64,000 nucleotides of DNA from Cupriavidus agavae (GTDB lineage: Bacteria; Pseudomonadota; Gammaproteobacteria; Burkholderiales; Burkholderiaceae). Made by a program: the position numbers and the translations under genes. This document shows positions 53,188 to 63,947 of the stretch, piece by piece. The stretch spans positions 1,798,001 to 1,862,000 of the forward strand of contig NZ_SGXM01000001.1 of the NCBI RefSeq assembly GCF_004217045.1, read 5' to 3'. The stretch's first letter is position 1. Each line of letters opens with the position of its first letter. Below the pieces are notes generated by a model, which was not told the DNA's origin, searched no databases, and was given only the letters and a program-made list of their open reading frames with translations.

Positions 53188-53290
53188 CTGCCCTCTCCCC
53201 CTGCCCCTCTCCCAGAGGGAGGGGGGAGCGAACCACCGGTGTTCTCCCCTCTCCCGCCTGCGGGAGAGGGGTTGGGGGAGAGGGCTGGCG
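53188..53290. repeat. Composite palindrome region between ureE and ureF (dispersed repeat copy 6)
   Basis: CCCCTCTCCCGC (53246-53257) pairs perfectly with GCGGGAGAGGGG (53260-53271) around CT. It is flanked by degenerate copies of the same C/T- and G/A-rich arms (about 53190-53228 and 53272-53285). The region separates ureE from ureF and may be a hairpin that reduces or stabilises distal expression. Confidence 0.6.
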
Positions 53291-53312
53291 GTTGATTCAT
53301 CGTGAGATCACA

Positions 53313-53894
53313 TCAGTGCTTGTGCCCACAGTGTTCCCCATGCACATGCCCATCCCCATGATCGTGGTCATGCCCATGGTGATGCTCGTGAAACACGGCC
53401 TGCGCCGCAGCATAGTCTTCCGCGAACGTCGCGTCGTGTCCATGCTTGTGGCCGCCGCCGTACGCCCCGGCCTCCGGTTCGAATGGAGCATCGGCGCGCG
53501 TGGCCTGGACGCCCAGCCGCGCGAGCATGTCGGCCAGCACCGGATCGTATTCGAGCCGCAGGTATTCGCGCCCCACTTCCACCGGTGTGTGCCGGTTGCC
53601 GAGGTGATAGGCCGCGCGCATCAGCGCCTGCGGGTCGCGGGCGGACACTTCGAGCACCGCTTCTGCCGCAGCCTGCACCTCGATGAACGTGCCGTCCTCC
53701 GCCACCAGCAGGTCGCCTCCGCGCAGCACGGTGCCGCGCGGCAGGAACAGGGCGGCCTCGGCGCCGTTGCCGAGCACGGCGCGCAGGCGGCTTTTGCTGC
53801 GGTCGCCAAACGGCAGGACGAGTTTGGGTGCGCGGTTCACCAGCACCGGCGCAATGCCGTGTGGCGCGGGCAGGACTTTATCGATCTTGATCAC
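53313..53894 (-). CDS. ureE: Urease accessory nickel chaperone UreE
   Basis: UreE stores and donates Ni(II) to the urease assembly complex. The 193-residue protein has the peptide-binding N-domain and a metal-binding C-domain with [20 protein letters not shown], and ends in an unusually long His-rich tail ([20 protein letters not shown] then CGHKH; about 12 His in the last 27 residues) for nickel binding. The start is GTG at 53894, four bases after ureC; no ribosome site is obvious, so translation may be coupled to ureC. Confidence 0.95.
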   Translation of the reverse strand: MIKIDKVLPAPHGIAPVLVNRAPKLVLPFGDRSKSRLRAVLGNGAEAALFLPRGTVLRGGDLLVAEDGTFIEVQAAAEAVLEVSARDPQALMRAAYHLGNRHTPVEVGREYLRLEYDPVLADMLARLGVQATRADAPFEPEAGAYGGGHKHGHDATFAEDYAAAQAVFHEHHHGHDHDHGDGHVHGEHCGHKH

Positions 53895-53897
53895 GGG

Positions 53898-55615
<1,718 letters not shown>

Positions 55616-55616
<1 letters not shown>

Positions 55617-55921
55617 TACAGCGCTCCCATGATCTTGCCGTTGAAGCCGTAGACGATGCGGTCACCGTCCAGCGCCACCAGTTGCACCGTGCGCGACTGG
55701 CCCGGCTCGAAGCGCACCGCCGTACCCGCCGCGATGTCGAGCCGGAAGCCGCGCGCGGACTCGCGGTCGAACGACAGCGCGGCATTGGTTTCATAAAAGT
55801 GGAAGTGCGAGCCTACCTGTACCGGGCGGTCGCCGGTGTTGGCCACGGTCACGCTGATCGTCGCGCGCCCCACATTCAGTTCGATCTCGCCGTCGAGCGG
55901 CATCAGTTCACCGGGAATCAT
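55616..55921 (-). CDS. ureB: Urease beta subunit
   Basis: This 101-residue structural subunit ([20 protein letters not shown], then [20 protein letters not shown] and [14 protein letters not shown]) is full length for UreB. The start at 55921 is supported by AAGGAG 8 bases upstream; the frame is open further upstream without similarity. It overlaps ureC by one base and lies 31 bp after ureJ. Confidence 0.97.
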
Positions 55922-55952
55922 CGCCTTGCTCCTTTGCGTGTGGCCCGTCGCG

Positions 55953-56600
55953 TCAGGCGACCAGCAGGCCAGCGCCGTACAGCGCCACGCCGGCACCGGC
56001 CACGCGCGCGATCCAGCCGGCATGGCGGCGCAGGAACGCGCCAGCGCCGATACCCATCACGTGCAGCGCCATCGTGCTGACGGCGAACCCGCCCACGTAG
56101 GCCAGCACCGCCGGCATTGCTGCGGCCGTGGCCGGCAGTTCGGCGCCGTGCGCATAGCCATGGAACAGCGCGAAGCCGCCGACGATGGCCATGCCGGCCA
56201 TGGCCGGGAGCCGGGCGCGAACCGCTACCAGCAGGCCGATCACGAGCAGCGACGCGGCGATCATCGGCTCCACGGCGGGCAGCGCCACCCCGGCCAGGCC
56301 CAGCGCCGCACCGATCAGCATCATCGCCACGAACGCAAATGGCAGGCGCAGCAGATCGAGCCTGGACGCACCAGCATCGAACGAACCTTTCGGCGATGCC
56401 GCCAGCGCGCTCCAAACGCCCACCGCGGCCATGGCCAGCAGGTGGTCCGCCCCCGTGAACGGATGCGCCAGGCCGGCGAACAGGCTTGCGCCAACGGTGG
56501 CGCCATCGTGGCCCGGGTGAGCGAAGGCCGAGACTGCGGTCAGGGACAGCGTGGCGCCGGCGAGCAGGCGTGCGCCGAGCGCGCGATGGTTCGGGTGCAT
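55953..56600 (-). CDS. ureJ: HupE/UreJ-family membrane protein
   Basis: This 215-residue protein has a signal peptide ending SAFA, then [20 protein letters not shown] and [18 protein letters not shown], the HupE/UreJ hallmark with conserved His and Asp residues likely to bind nickel, and about six membrane helices. It probably supplies or allows nickel across the inner membrane for urease. I choose the ATG at 56600, 9 bases after GAGG, over the ATG three codons earlier that directly abuts that site. It sits between ureA and ureB, a placement common in Burkholderiales. Confidence 0.92.
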   Translation of the reverse strand: MHPNHRALGARLLAGATLSLTAVSAFAHPGHDGATVGASLFAGLAHPFTGADHLLAMAAVGVWSALAASPKGSFDAGASRLDLLRLPFAFVAMMLIGAALGLAGVALPAVEPMIAASLLVIGLLVAVRARLPAMAGMAIVGGFALFHGYAHGAELPATAAAMPAVLAYVGGFAVSTMALHVMGIGAGAFLRRHAGWIARVAGAGVALYGAGLLVA

Positions 56601-56637
56601 AGGGTTCATCCTCTTCTTGTTGAATGCGTGAGCGGTG

Positions 56638-56940
56638 TCAGACGATAGGGTGATGGACGGTCACGAGCTTGGTGCCGTCCGGGAACGTGGCTTCCACCTG
56701 GATCTCGGGAATCATCTCGGCCACGCCGTCCATGACGTCCTCGCGCGCCAGCACGGTGGTGCCTTCATGCATCAGTTCGGCCACGGTGCGGCCATCGCGG
56801 GCACCTTCCATGATCGCGGCCGTGATCAGCGCCACGGACTCGGGGTAGTTGAGCTTGAGTCCGCGCGCGCGCCGGCGTTCGGCCAGCAGCGCGGCGGTGA
56901 AGATCAGCAGCTTGTCTTTCTCGCGAGGCGTCAGTTCCAT
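56638..56940 (-). CDS. ureA: Urease gamma subunit
   Basis: This 100-residue subunit ([20 protein letters not shown], then [20 protein letters not shown] and [20 protein letters not shown]) is full length for UreA. It lies 34 bp downstream of ureD and upstream of ureJ on the same strand. The sequence is typical, with no oddities. Confidence 0.97.
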   Translation of the reverse strand: MELTPREKDKLLIFTAALLAERRRARGLKLNYPESVALITAAIMEGARDGRTVAELMHEGTTVLAREDVMDGVAEMIPEIQVEATFPDGTKLVTVHHPIV

Positions 56941-56974
56941 GTCGGCTTCGGTTCCATGTGTGCTTGGTTATGGT

Positions 56975-57850
56975 TCAGGTGGCCCAGAGCCGCAGCGGCC
57001 GGGCGGGCACGCCGTGGATGGGCATGCGCAACGTTTGCCAGCAATCGATCATCAGGTGCCGCACCGCTTCCATGTCGCGGCCCAGCACGCGCACCAGCAG
57101 CATGGGCTGCGCCTGCGCGCGTGCTGCCAGGCAGGTCACACCGGCGCGCAGCGCGGGCTGGTACGGCAGGCGTTCGGCCAGCGATTCGGCAAGGTCCTGC
57201 GTGGCACCCGGCCCCACCGCCCAGAGCGTGCCCAGGATCGGCAGGCCATCCATGCCGGCCACGGCGCCGCGCAGCGGCGAGCCGGCTTCGAAATGCGACT
57301 GTTCGATCCACAGGGGCTGGCCGGGCGCGCCGATGTGCGTATCGAGCCAGAGCGAGCCGCTGGCCCACCGCTCGCCCGACGCCAGCCGGCCCAGCACCAC
57401 GGCATCCCAGCCTATGGCACTGCCGCCCGGCGCCACCACCACATCGGTGGCGATCCGCGCACGGGCATCGTCGAACACGATGTTCTCCTGCGGCAACCAG
57501 TCGAGCCGGGCGCCTTCGGCCACGTCGATACGCACGTGCTGCGCCGCGTCACGGCCAGCCGACTTGTACCACTTGGTGGCCCCCGGTGTGGCCAGTACCG
57601 CGTGCGCGCCCGCTTCCACAGCGATATCGATGTCGAGCAGGTCGCCGCCGGCCACGCCCGCAGGCGGATGCAGCACCACGCCATGGCAGATCTCGCCCTC
57701 GGGATACAGCGGCTTCTGCACGCGCAGCGGCCCCTCGTGGCGGCGCTCGACCATGGCGGTGCGGCCGGCGCGCACCGCAAAGCGCAGGCGCAGGCGGGCG
57801 TGCCAGGACGAGGGCACGGCGAGCGACGAGGGAAAGTCAGGGTGACGCAT
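56975..57850 (-). CDS. ureD: Urease accessory protein UreD
   Basis: UreD forms the tunnel scaffold through which nickel reaches the urease active site. The 291-residue protein shows ARLRLRFAVRAGRTAMVERR, GPLRVQKPLYPEGEICHGVV, LHPPAGVAGGDLLDIDI and ATPGATKWYKS, all typical UreD blocks. The start at 57850 gives normal family length; an in-frame ATG at 57910 would add 20 residues, and neither has a clear ribosome site. A 117-bp gap separates it from urtE. Confidence 0.94.
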   Translation of the reverse strand: MRHPDFPSSLAVPSSWHARLRLRFAVRAGRTAMVERRHEGPLRVQKPLYPEGEICHGVVLHPPAGVAGGDLLDIDIAVEAGAHAVLATPGATKWYKSAGRDAAQHVRIDVAEGARLDWLPQENIVFDDARARIATDVVVAPGGSAIGWDAVVLGRLASGERWASGSLWLDTHIGAPGQPLWIEQSHFEAGSPLRGAVAGMDGLPILGTLWAVGPGATQDLAESLAERLPYQPALRAGVTCLAARAQAQPMLLVRVLGRDMEAVRHLMIDCWQTLRMPIHGVPARPLRLWAT

Positions 57851-57967
57851 GAACAGGGGCGATGGCGTGGAGACGCGGGAGCGAAGCCGGCGAACGGTGG
57901 CGCAGATCATAGCGCGCGGGCGCCTTCGCCGAAAGGCGTCCGCACGGTGTTCGCGCAGCGCAATCCG

Positions 57968-58660
57968 CTACACCGCGATCAGTTCTCGCACGCCGTCCTG
58001 TTCCATGGTCGCGCCCGGCCCCCTGGCCACCACCTCGCCGCGGCTCATCACCACGTAGTGGTCCGACAGATGGCGGGCGAACTCGTAATACTGCTCCACC
58101 AGCAGCACGGTCATGCCGTACTCGTCCACCAGCAGGCGCAGCGCGCGGCCGATGTCCTGGATGATCGACGGCTGGATGCCTTCGGTGGGTTCGTCCAGGA
58201 TCAGCAACTTGGGCTCGCTCATCAGCGCCCGGCCGATGGCCAGTTGCTGCTGTTGTCCACCCGACAGATCGCCGCCGCGCCGATGCCGCATCGTGCGCAG
58301 CACCGGGAACAGCTGGTAGATACGATCCGGCACGCCAGCGGGCTTGCCCCGGCTGGCCGCGCCGATCAGCAGGTTCTCCTCGACCGTAAGCCGGGGAAAG
58401 ATCTCGCGGCCCTGCGGCACGTAGGCCAGTCCGGCCGAAACGCGCTCATAGGGAGCCTTCTTTTCCAGCGCCTTGCCGTCCCAGCTGACGCTCCCGCTGC
58501 GCGTCGGCACCACGCCCATCAGGCATTTCAGCAGCGTGCTCTTGCCCACGCCGTTGCGGCCCAGCAGCGTGGTCAGCTTGCCGTGCGGCACGTCGAACGA
58601 GACGTTGCGCAGGATGTGGCTGCCGCCGTAGTACTGATTCAGTGCATTGACCTGCAGCAT
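57968..58660 (-). CDS. urtE: Urea ABC transporter ATP-binding protein UrtE
   Basis: UrtE is the second ATPase of the high-affinity urea importer (LivF-like). The 230-residue protein has Walker A GRNGVGKST (residues 34-42), signature LSGGQQQQLAIGRAL (about 136-150) and Walker B LLILDEPTEGIQP. GGGAAG precedes the ATG. It follows urtD after 2 bp. Confidence 0.96.
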   Translation of the reverse strand: MLQVNALNQYYGGSHILRNVSFDVPHGKLTTLLGRNGVGKSTLLKCLMGVVPTRSGSVSWDGKALEKKAPYERVSAGLAYVPQGREIFPRLTVEENLLIGAASRGKPAGVPDRIYQLFPVLRTMRHRRGGDLSGGQQQQLAIGRALMSEPKLLILDEPTEGIQPSIIQDIGRALRLLVDEYGMTVLLVEQYYEFARHLSDHYVVMSRGEVVARGPGATMEQDGVRELIAV

Positions 58661-58662
58661 CG

Positions 58663-59511
58663 TTATCTTCCCAGGTAGGATTCGATCACGCGCTCATCGC
58701 GCTTCACGGCATCGAGCGTGCCCTCCGCCAGCAGGCTGCCTTCGGCGAGCACGGTCACCTTGCCCTTCTCGCCGGCCAGCGCGGCCACGAACTCCATGTC
58801 GTGCTCGACCACCATCATCGAGCAGCTGCCGCGCAGGCTGTTCAGCAATCCGGCCAGCTGCATGGTCTCCTCGTCGGTCATGCCCGCCACGGGTTCGTCC
58901 AGCAGCAGCAGTTGCGGCTGCTGCATCAGCAGCATGCCGATCTCCAGGCGCTGCTTCTGGCCATGCGAAAGCAGGCCGGCCGGGCGGTACGCCTCGTCCT
59001 CCAGCCCGGTCAGCGCCAGCGTCTCCTCGATGCGGCGGTGGCCCTCGCCGGTCAGCCGCGCGCGCAGCGACGACCACCAGCGCTTGTCGGCCTTCATCGC
59101 CAGCTCCAGGTTCTCCCAGACCTCATGCTGTTCGAACACGGTGGGCTTCTGGAACTTGCGGCCGATGCCGGTCTGGGCGATCTTCGGCTCGGTCATGCGC
59201 ATCAGGTCGATGGTCTGCCCCAGGAACACGCGGCCCGTGACGTTGGCATTGCGCGGCCCGGTCTTGCCGGTGATCACGTCCATCATCGTGGTCTTGCCCG
59301 CGCCGTTCGGGCCGATCACGCAACGCAGTTCGCCGTGGTCGATCGACAACGACAGGTTGTTCAACGCGCGGAACCCGTCGAACTGCACGGTCAGCCCTTC
59401 CACATAGAGGATAGGTCCGTGCGTGGTATCGATGACGCCGGGTTCAAGGATGCGGCCCAGCCCGGTGGCGTCGCCGCTTTCGGCCTGCTCTACTCCCAGT
59501 GCGGCATTCAT
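58663..59511 (-). CDS. urtD: Urea ABC transporter ATP-binding protein UrtD
   Basis: UrtD is the first ATPase of the urea importer (LivG-like). The 282-residue protein has an N-terminal extension of about 35 residues, Walker A IGPNGAGKTTMMDV, the signature LSHGQKQRLEIGM (a His replaces the usual Gly, common in UrtD), and Walker B LLLLDEPVAGMTDEE. Its ATG overlaps the urtC stop in an ATGA arrangement, so translation is coupled. Confidence 0.96.
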   Translation of the reverse strand: MNAALGVEQAESGDATGLGRILEPGVIDTTHGPILYVEGLTVQFDGFRALNNLSLSIDHGELRCVIGPNGAGKTTMMDVITGKTGPRNANVTGRVFLGQTIDLMRMTEPKIAQTGIGRKFQKPTVFEQHEVWENLELAMKADKRWWSSLRARLTGEGHRRIEETLALTGLEDEAYRPAGLLSHGQKQRLEIGMLLMQQPQLLLLDEPVAGMTDEETMQLAGLLNSLRGSCSMMVVEHDMEFVAALAGEKGKVTVLAEGSLLAEGTLDAVKRDERVIESYLGR

Positions 59512-60707
59512 GCGTTGCTCCCTTGTTGCGGGGCCGGCACCGGTTCGCCGGCAGCGGCTTCAGTCTTCCGGGCGGGCTGGCGCGTGGCGCGCAGCCGGCG
59601 TACCAGGCCCACTACCCCATCGGGCAGGTACAGCGTGACCAGGACGAACATTGCGCCCAGCAGGAACAACCAGTATTCGGCGAAATAGGCCGTGAACATG
59701 GTCTTGGCGCCGTTCACGAGGAAGGCGCCGATGATCGGGCCGATCAGCGTGCCGCGACCGCCCACCGCCACCCAGACGGCCATCTCGATCGAGTTGGCCG
59801 GCGACATTTCGCCTGGGTTGATGATGCCCACCTGCGGCACGTACAGTGCGCCAGCGATGCCGCACAGCACGGCCGAGAACGTCCAGACGAACAGCTTGTA
59901 GCCGAGCGGGCTGTAGCCGGAGAACATCACGCGCATCTCGGCATCGCGCACGGCGGTCACCACGCGGCCCAGCTTCGACGTCACGATGTAGCGGCACGCC
60001 ACGAAGCCACCGATCAGCGCCAGGAAGGTCAGCACGAACAGCGCGGTGCGGGTCTCGGGCGCCGCCACGGCAAAGCCGGCGATCCGCTTGAAGTCCGTGA
60101 AGCCATTGTTGCCGCCAAACCCGGTTTCGTTGCGGAAGAACAGCAGCATCGCGGCATACGTCAGCGCCTGCGTGATGATCGACAGGTACACGCCCTTGAT
60201 GCGCGAGCGGAACGCGAAGAAGCCGAACAGCCACGCCAGCACTCCCGGCACCAGCACCACCAGCAGCAGCGCGTACGGCAGATGCTCCGTGCCGTGCCAG
60301 AACCATGGCAGCTCCTTCCAGTCGAGGAACACCATGAAATCGGGCAGGTCGCTCTTGTAGACACCCTCGCGGCCGATCGAGCGCATCAGGTACATGCCCA
60401 TGGCATAGCCGCCCAGCGCGAAGAACAGCCCGTGGCCGAGGCTCAGGATGCCGCAATAGCCCCACACCAGGTCCAGCGCGATGGCGGCCAGCGCGAAGCA
60501 CATGATCTTGCCGATCAGCGTCAGCGCGTAGGCCGAGAGATGCAGCGGATGCCCCTCGGGCAGGACCAGTGCGCAGACGGGCACACCGATGCCGACGATG
60601 ATCGTGAACGCCACGAGCAGCGTCCAGACGCGGCCCGAGAACAAAGGCTGGCGCTCGGGAACGGCGAGCCGGAACGCCTTGCCGGATTTCGATTGGAAAC
60701 TGGACAT
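59508..60707 (-). CDS. urtC: Urea ABC transporter permease UrtC
   Basis: This 399-residue inner-membrane permease (LivM-like) has about ten hydrophobic helices, including LWTLLVAFTIIVGIGVPVCA-like and LDLVWGYCGILSLGHGLFFA segments, and EMRVMFSGYSPLGYKLFVWT near the C-terminus. A Lys/Arg-rich C-terminal tail follows. It starts 1 bp after the urtB stop codon and GGAGG lies at the end of urtB, so it is translationally coupled. Confidence 0.95.
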   Translation of the reverse strand: MSSFQSKSGKAFRLAVPERQPLFSGRVWTLLVAFTIIVGIGVPVCALVLPEGHPLHLSAYALTLIGKIMCFALAAIALDLVWGYCGILSLGHGLFFALGGYAMGMYLMRSIGREGVYKSDLPDFMVFLDWKELPWFWHGTEHLPYALLLVVLVPGVLAWLFGFFAFRSRIKGVYLSIITQALTYAAMLLFFRNETGFGGNNGFTDFKRIAGFAVAAPETRTALFVLTFLALIGGFVACRYIVTSKLGRVVTAVRDAEMRVMFSGYSPLGYKLFVWTFSAVLCGIAGALYVPQVGIINPGEMSPANSIEMAVWVAVGGRGTLIGPIIGAFLVNGAKTMFTAYFAEYWLFLLGAMFVLVTLYLPDGVVGLVRRLRATRQPARKTEAAAGEPVPAPQQGSNA

Positions 60708-60708
60708 G

Positions 60709-62349
60709 TCAGGCCTCCGCGCTGCGCCCCTTGAGGGCGAAAAGTCCCTGCGGGCGCTTCTGGATGAAAAGCACGATCAGCACGAGGACGAATATCTTGG
60801 CCAGTACCGCGCCGTAGAACGGCTCGATGAACTTGTTGATGATGCCGAGGCCGAACGCGCCGACGATGGTGCCCGCCAACTGCCCCACCCCGCCAAGCAC
60901 GACCACCATGAACGAGTCGATGATGTACGCCTGTCCGAGGTCGGGCCCCACATTGCCAATCTGCGACAGCGCGCAGCCACCGAGGCCCGCGATGCCGGCG
61001 CCGAACGCGAACGCGTAGCTGTCCACTTTCCAGGTCCGCACGCCCACGCAGGCCGCCATGGTGCGGTTCTGCGTCGTGGCGCGCACGAACAGGCCCAGGC
61101 GCGTGCGGTTCAGCACGGCCCACGCCACCGCTACCACGGCCAGCGCGAACAGGATGATGACCACGCGGTTGTACGGGATCACCAGTCCGGACATGGCCTC
61201 GAAGCCGCCGCTCATCCACGAGGGGTTGGCGACCTCCACGTTCTGCGCGCCGAAGATCGTGCGCACGGCCTGTTGCAGCAGCAGGCTGATACCGAACGTG
61301 GCCAGCAGCGTTTCCAGCGGACGGCCGTACAGGTGGCGCAGTACGGTGCGTTCGAGCACGAAGCCGACCGCCCCGGCGGCCAGGAACGATGCCGGCAGCG
61401 CGGCCACCAGGTACCAGCCAAATGCCTCGGCCGGCAGGTAGGCGCGGAACAGCGTCTGCACCACATAGGTGGCATAGGCGCCCAGCATCAGGAACTCGCC
61501 GTGCGCCATGTTGATGACGCCGATCAGGCCGTAGGTGATGGCCAGGCCCAGCGCGGCCAGCAGCAGCACGCTGCCCAGGCTCAGGCCCGCGAACAGGTTG
61601 CCCACCACTTCGGCGCGGCGTTCGTTGCTGCGCAACTGGTCGAGCGCCTTCTGGGCGGCCACGCGCACGCCTTCGTCGGGCTCGCGATACTTGCCGGACT
61701 CATCTTTCTCCACCAGCGGGGCCAGCTTCTGGCGTGATTGCGGATTGCTGTCGCTGGCCAGCAGGCGGATCGCTTCCAGCCGGGCGTCGCGCGCGGCGCT
61801 CGCACCTTCGGCCAGCACCGTGCTGGCCCAGATCACGTCGAGACGCGCCCGCAGGGCGGCATCGGCCTCGGCCTTGCGGGCGGCTTCCACGGCGTCACGC
61901 GAGGCGCTCTCGGGCTGGTCGAACAGGGTGTTGATGGCTTGCGTGCGTACGGCGATGTCCGGCGACTGCAGCAGCAGGCTGCTCGCGGCGCTGTCGACGA
62001 TCGAGCGCAGGCTGTTGTTCAGGGTCAGGGATTCCAGCTCGTCGGGCTTCGCCGTGACAGGCTGGCCCGTGATGGCGTCAAACGTCTTGTCGCCCTCGGT
62101 GCGCACCATGCCGACGGACGGCGCAAACTGCAGCGCGTCGTCCTGCAACGCCTTGAGGATGGGTCCGGCCTGCGCCGCCGGCGCCTGGGTGATCTTCGTG
62201 AGTGCGGCGGTCTTGGCGTCGAAGTCGTCTTCGGCGAGCGGCTTCAGGTCAGCCTGTGTGAGCGGCGTGGCGGCCCATAGCGGGGCAGCGGCCAGCAGCA
62301 GCACAGCGAACATGGCGCGCAGCCATGAACGGATGTCGGGTCGGTGCAT
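60709..62349 (-). CDS. urtB: Urea ABC transporter permease UrtB with N-terminal extension
   Basis: This 546-residue protein has a signal peptide (about 1-27) and a soluble N-terminal region of about 220 residues rich in Ala/Leu/Asp repeats (TQADLKPLAEDDFDAKTAAL, HEAT-like helices). The LivH-type permease domain follows (about 245-546: GLAITYGLIGVINMAHGEFL, ATTQNRTMAACVGVRTWKVD). The extension is known in UrtB but not in LivH and is of unknown function. A palindrome separates it from urtA. Confidence 0.95.
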   Translation of the reverse strand: MHRPDIRSWLRAMFAVLLLAAAPLWAATPLTQADLKPLAEDDFDAKTAALTKITQAPAAQAGPILKALQDDALQFAPSVGMVRTEGDKTFDAITGQPVTAKPDELESLTLNNSLRSIVDSAASSLLLQSPDIAVRTQAINTLFDQPESASRDAVEAARKAEADAALRARLDVIWASTVLAEGASAARDARLEAIRLLASDSNPQSRQKLAPLVEKDESGKYREPDEGVRVAAQKALDQLRSNERRAEVVGNLFAGLSLGSVLLLAALGLAITYGLIGVINMAHGEFLMLGAYATYVVQTLFRAYLPAEAFGWYLVAALPASFLAAGAVGFVLERTVLRHLYGRPLETLLATFGISLLLQQAVRTIFGAQNVEVANPSWMSGGFEAMSGLVIPYNRVVIILFALAVVAVAWAVLNRTRLGLFVRATTQNRTMAACVGVRTWKVDSYAFAFGAGIAGLGGCALSQIGNVGPDLGQAYIIDSFMVVVLGGVGQLAGTIVGAFGLGIINKFIEPFYGAVLAKIFVLVLIVLFIQKRPQGLFALKGRSAEA

Positions 62350-62411
62350 TCAGGAGCCTGTTGGTAGCGCGATGGTTCGCGTCTTGTGTCTGTGGAATTT
62401 GCCGCGGTGTT

Positions 62412-62442
62412 CTCCCCTCTCCCACTTCATGGGAGAGGGGAG
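62412..62442 (-). terminator. Dispersed palindrome copy 7 between urtA and urtB
   Basis: CTCCCCTCTCCCA (62412-62424) pairs perfectly with TGGGAGAGGGGAG (62430-62442) around a 5-base loop. No long T-run follows, so partial termination or 3' mRNA protection would favour UrtA over the downstream genes. It lies 28 bp after the urtA stop codon. Confidence 0.65.
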
Positions 62443-62469
62443 CGAATAGCAACGGATAGCAGCGATGCC

Positions 62470-63726
62470 TTAGTTGCTGACCTTGTCCGCCTTGCCTTCG
62501 TTACCCGCGATGAACGGGCTCCACGGCTGGGCGCGGATCGGCTTGGCGGTCTTCCACACCACGTTGAACTGGCCGTCGCCCTTCACCTCGCCAATCATCA
62601 CGGGCTTGTAGAGGTGGTGGTTGTCGCCCATCGTCAGCGTGAAGCCGTCGGGCGCCTTGAACGTCTGGCCGTACATGGCGGCGCGCACCTTGTCCGGATC
62701 GGTCGAGCCGGCTTTCTTGACGGCCTGCGCCCACATGTGGATGCCCACGTAGGTGGCTTCCATCGGGTCATTGGTCACGCGCTTGTCACCGCCGGGCAGG
62801 TTGTTGGCCTTGACCCATGCCGCCCACTGCTTCTTGAACGCGTCGTTCTCGGCGTTCTTGACCGACATGAAGTAGTTCCAGGCGGCCAGGTGGCCCACCA
62901 GCGGCTTGGTGTCGATCCCGCGCAGTTCTTCCTCGCCCACGGAGAACGCCACCACCGGCACGTCCTTGGCCTTGAGGCCGGCGTTGCCCAGTTCCTTGTA
63001 GAACGGCACGTTGGAGTCGCCGTTGATCGTCGAGATCACGGCCGTCTTGCCGCCTTGCGAGAACTTCTTGATGTTGGCGACGATGGTCTGGTAATCGCTA
63101 TGGCCGAACGGCGTGTAGACCTCCTCGATATCCTTGTCGGCCACGCCCTTGCTCTTCAGGAAGGCGCGCAGGATCTTGTTGGTGGTGCGCGGGTAGACAT
63201 AGTCCGTACCCAGCAGGAAGTAACGCTTGGCACCGCCGCCTTCCTTGCTCATCAGGTATTCCACGGCCGGGATGGCCTGCTGGTTCGGCGCGGCGCCCGT
63301 GTAGAACACGTTCCTGGACATTTCCTCGCCCTCGTACTGCACCGGATAGAACAGCAGCGAGTTCAGTTCCTCGTAGACCGGCAGCACCGACTTGCGCGAC
63401 ACCGACGTCCAGCAGCCGAATGTCACGGCAACCTTGTCCTTGGTGATCAGCTGGCGCGCCTTCTCGGCGAACAGCGGCCAGTTCGACGCGGGGTCTACCA
63501 CTACCGGCTCGAGCTTGCGGCCCAGCACGCCGCCGCTCTTGTTGATCTCGTCGATCGTCATGAGCGCCACGTCCTTGAGCGACGTCTCGGAAATGGCCAT
63601 GGTGCCCGACAGCGAATGCAGGATGCCGATCTTGATCGGTTCCTTGGTCTGCGCCATCAGCGGGCTGGTACCGATCATCGCGGCGGCGGCTACGGCCGTC
63701 AGCGTCAGCATGTCACGTCGTTTCAT
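62470..63726 (-). CDS. urtA: Urea ABC transporter substrate-binding protein UrtA
   Basis: UrtA binds urea in the periplasm for the UrtBCDE importer. The 418-residue protein has a signal peptide (1-25, ending LMA-QT), then KIGILHSLSGTMAISETSLK, the blocks CWTSVSRKSVLPVYEELNSL and FYTGAAPNQQAIPAVEYLMS, and GTDYVYPRTTNKILRAFLKS, typical of the urea-specific branch of the Leu/Ile/Val-binding family. GGGAG lies 6 bases before the ATG. A sigma-54-type promoter lies upstream. Confidence 0.97.
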   Translation of the reverse strand: MKRRDMLTLTAVAAAAMIGTSPLMAQTKEPIKIGILHSLSGTMAISETSLKDVALMTIDEINKSGGVLGRKLEPVVVDPASNWPLFAEKARQLITKDKVAVTFGCWTSVSRKSVLPVYEELNSLLFYPVQYEGEEMSRNVFYTGAAPNQQAIPAVEYLMSKEGGGAKRYFLLGTDYVYPRTTNKILRAFLKSKGVADKDIEEVYTPFGHSDYQTIVANIKKFSQGGKTAVISTINGDSNVPFYKELGNAGLKAKDVPVVAFSVGEEELRGIDTKPLVGHLAAWNYFMSVKNAENDAFKKQWAAWVKANNLPGGDKRVTNDPMEATYVGIHMWAQAVKKAGSTDPDKVRAAMYGQTFKAPDGFTLTMGDNHHLYKPVMIGEVKGDGQFNVVWKTAKPIRAQPWSPFIAGNEGKADKVSN

Positions 63727-63797
63727 TGCAGCTCCCAGTTCGTCCGGTTCGTGTGGTTTGTGTTTTGGCAGGGACTACGCACCCCGGGTGATGCTTC

Positions 63798-63813
63798 TGC
63801 AACTAGCGTGCCA
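63798..63813 (-). promoter_or_regulatory. Sigma-54 (-24/-12) promoter of the urt-ure operon
   Basis: On the minus strand the sequence reads TGGCACG-CTAG-TTGCA, a full match to the TGGCACG-N4-TTGCW consensus. The -24 GG is the complement of 63811-63812 and the -12 GC of 63799-63800. Transcription would start near 63787, about 60 bases before the urtA ATG. Confidence 0.82.
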
Positions 63814-63894
63814 ATGGACCGGAAGCCGGCACGTGACGTCAGGCAAGCGAGGAAGCGCCGCAGGCGACGGAACGGACCTCGCGTCCGGCAATGC

Positions 63895-63911
63895 GGCACC
63901 AGAACAGTGCT
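63895..63911. promoter_or_regulatory. NtrC-like enhancer site (proximal)
   Basis: GGCACC-N5-AGTGCT matches 9 of 12 positions of the NtrC consensus TGCACC-N5-GGTGCA. Its centre lies about 116 bp upstream of the predicted sigma-54 start. Confidence 0.55.
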
Positions 63912-63930
63912 CATCGGGCAGCCGCGTCGA

Positions 63931-63947
63931 TGCACCGCGACTGTGCA
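63931..63947. promoter_or_regulatory. NtrC-like enhancer site (distal)
   Basis: TGCACC-N5-TGTGCA matches 11 of 12 consensus positions, centred about 152 bp upstream of the predicted start. A further half-site GGTGCA lies at 63959-63964. Paired enhancer sites are typical of NtrC-activated sigma-54 promoters. Confidence 0.65.
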
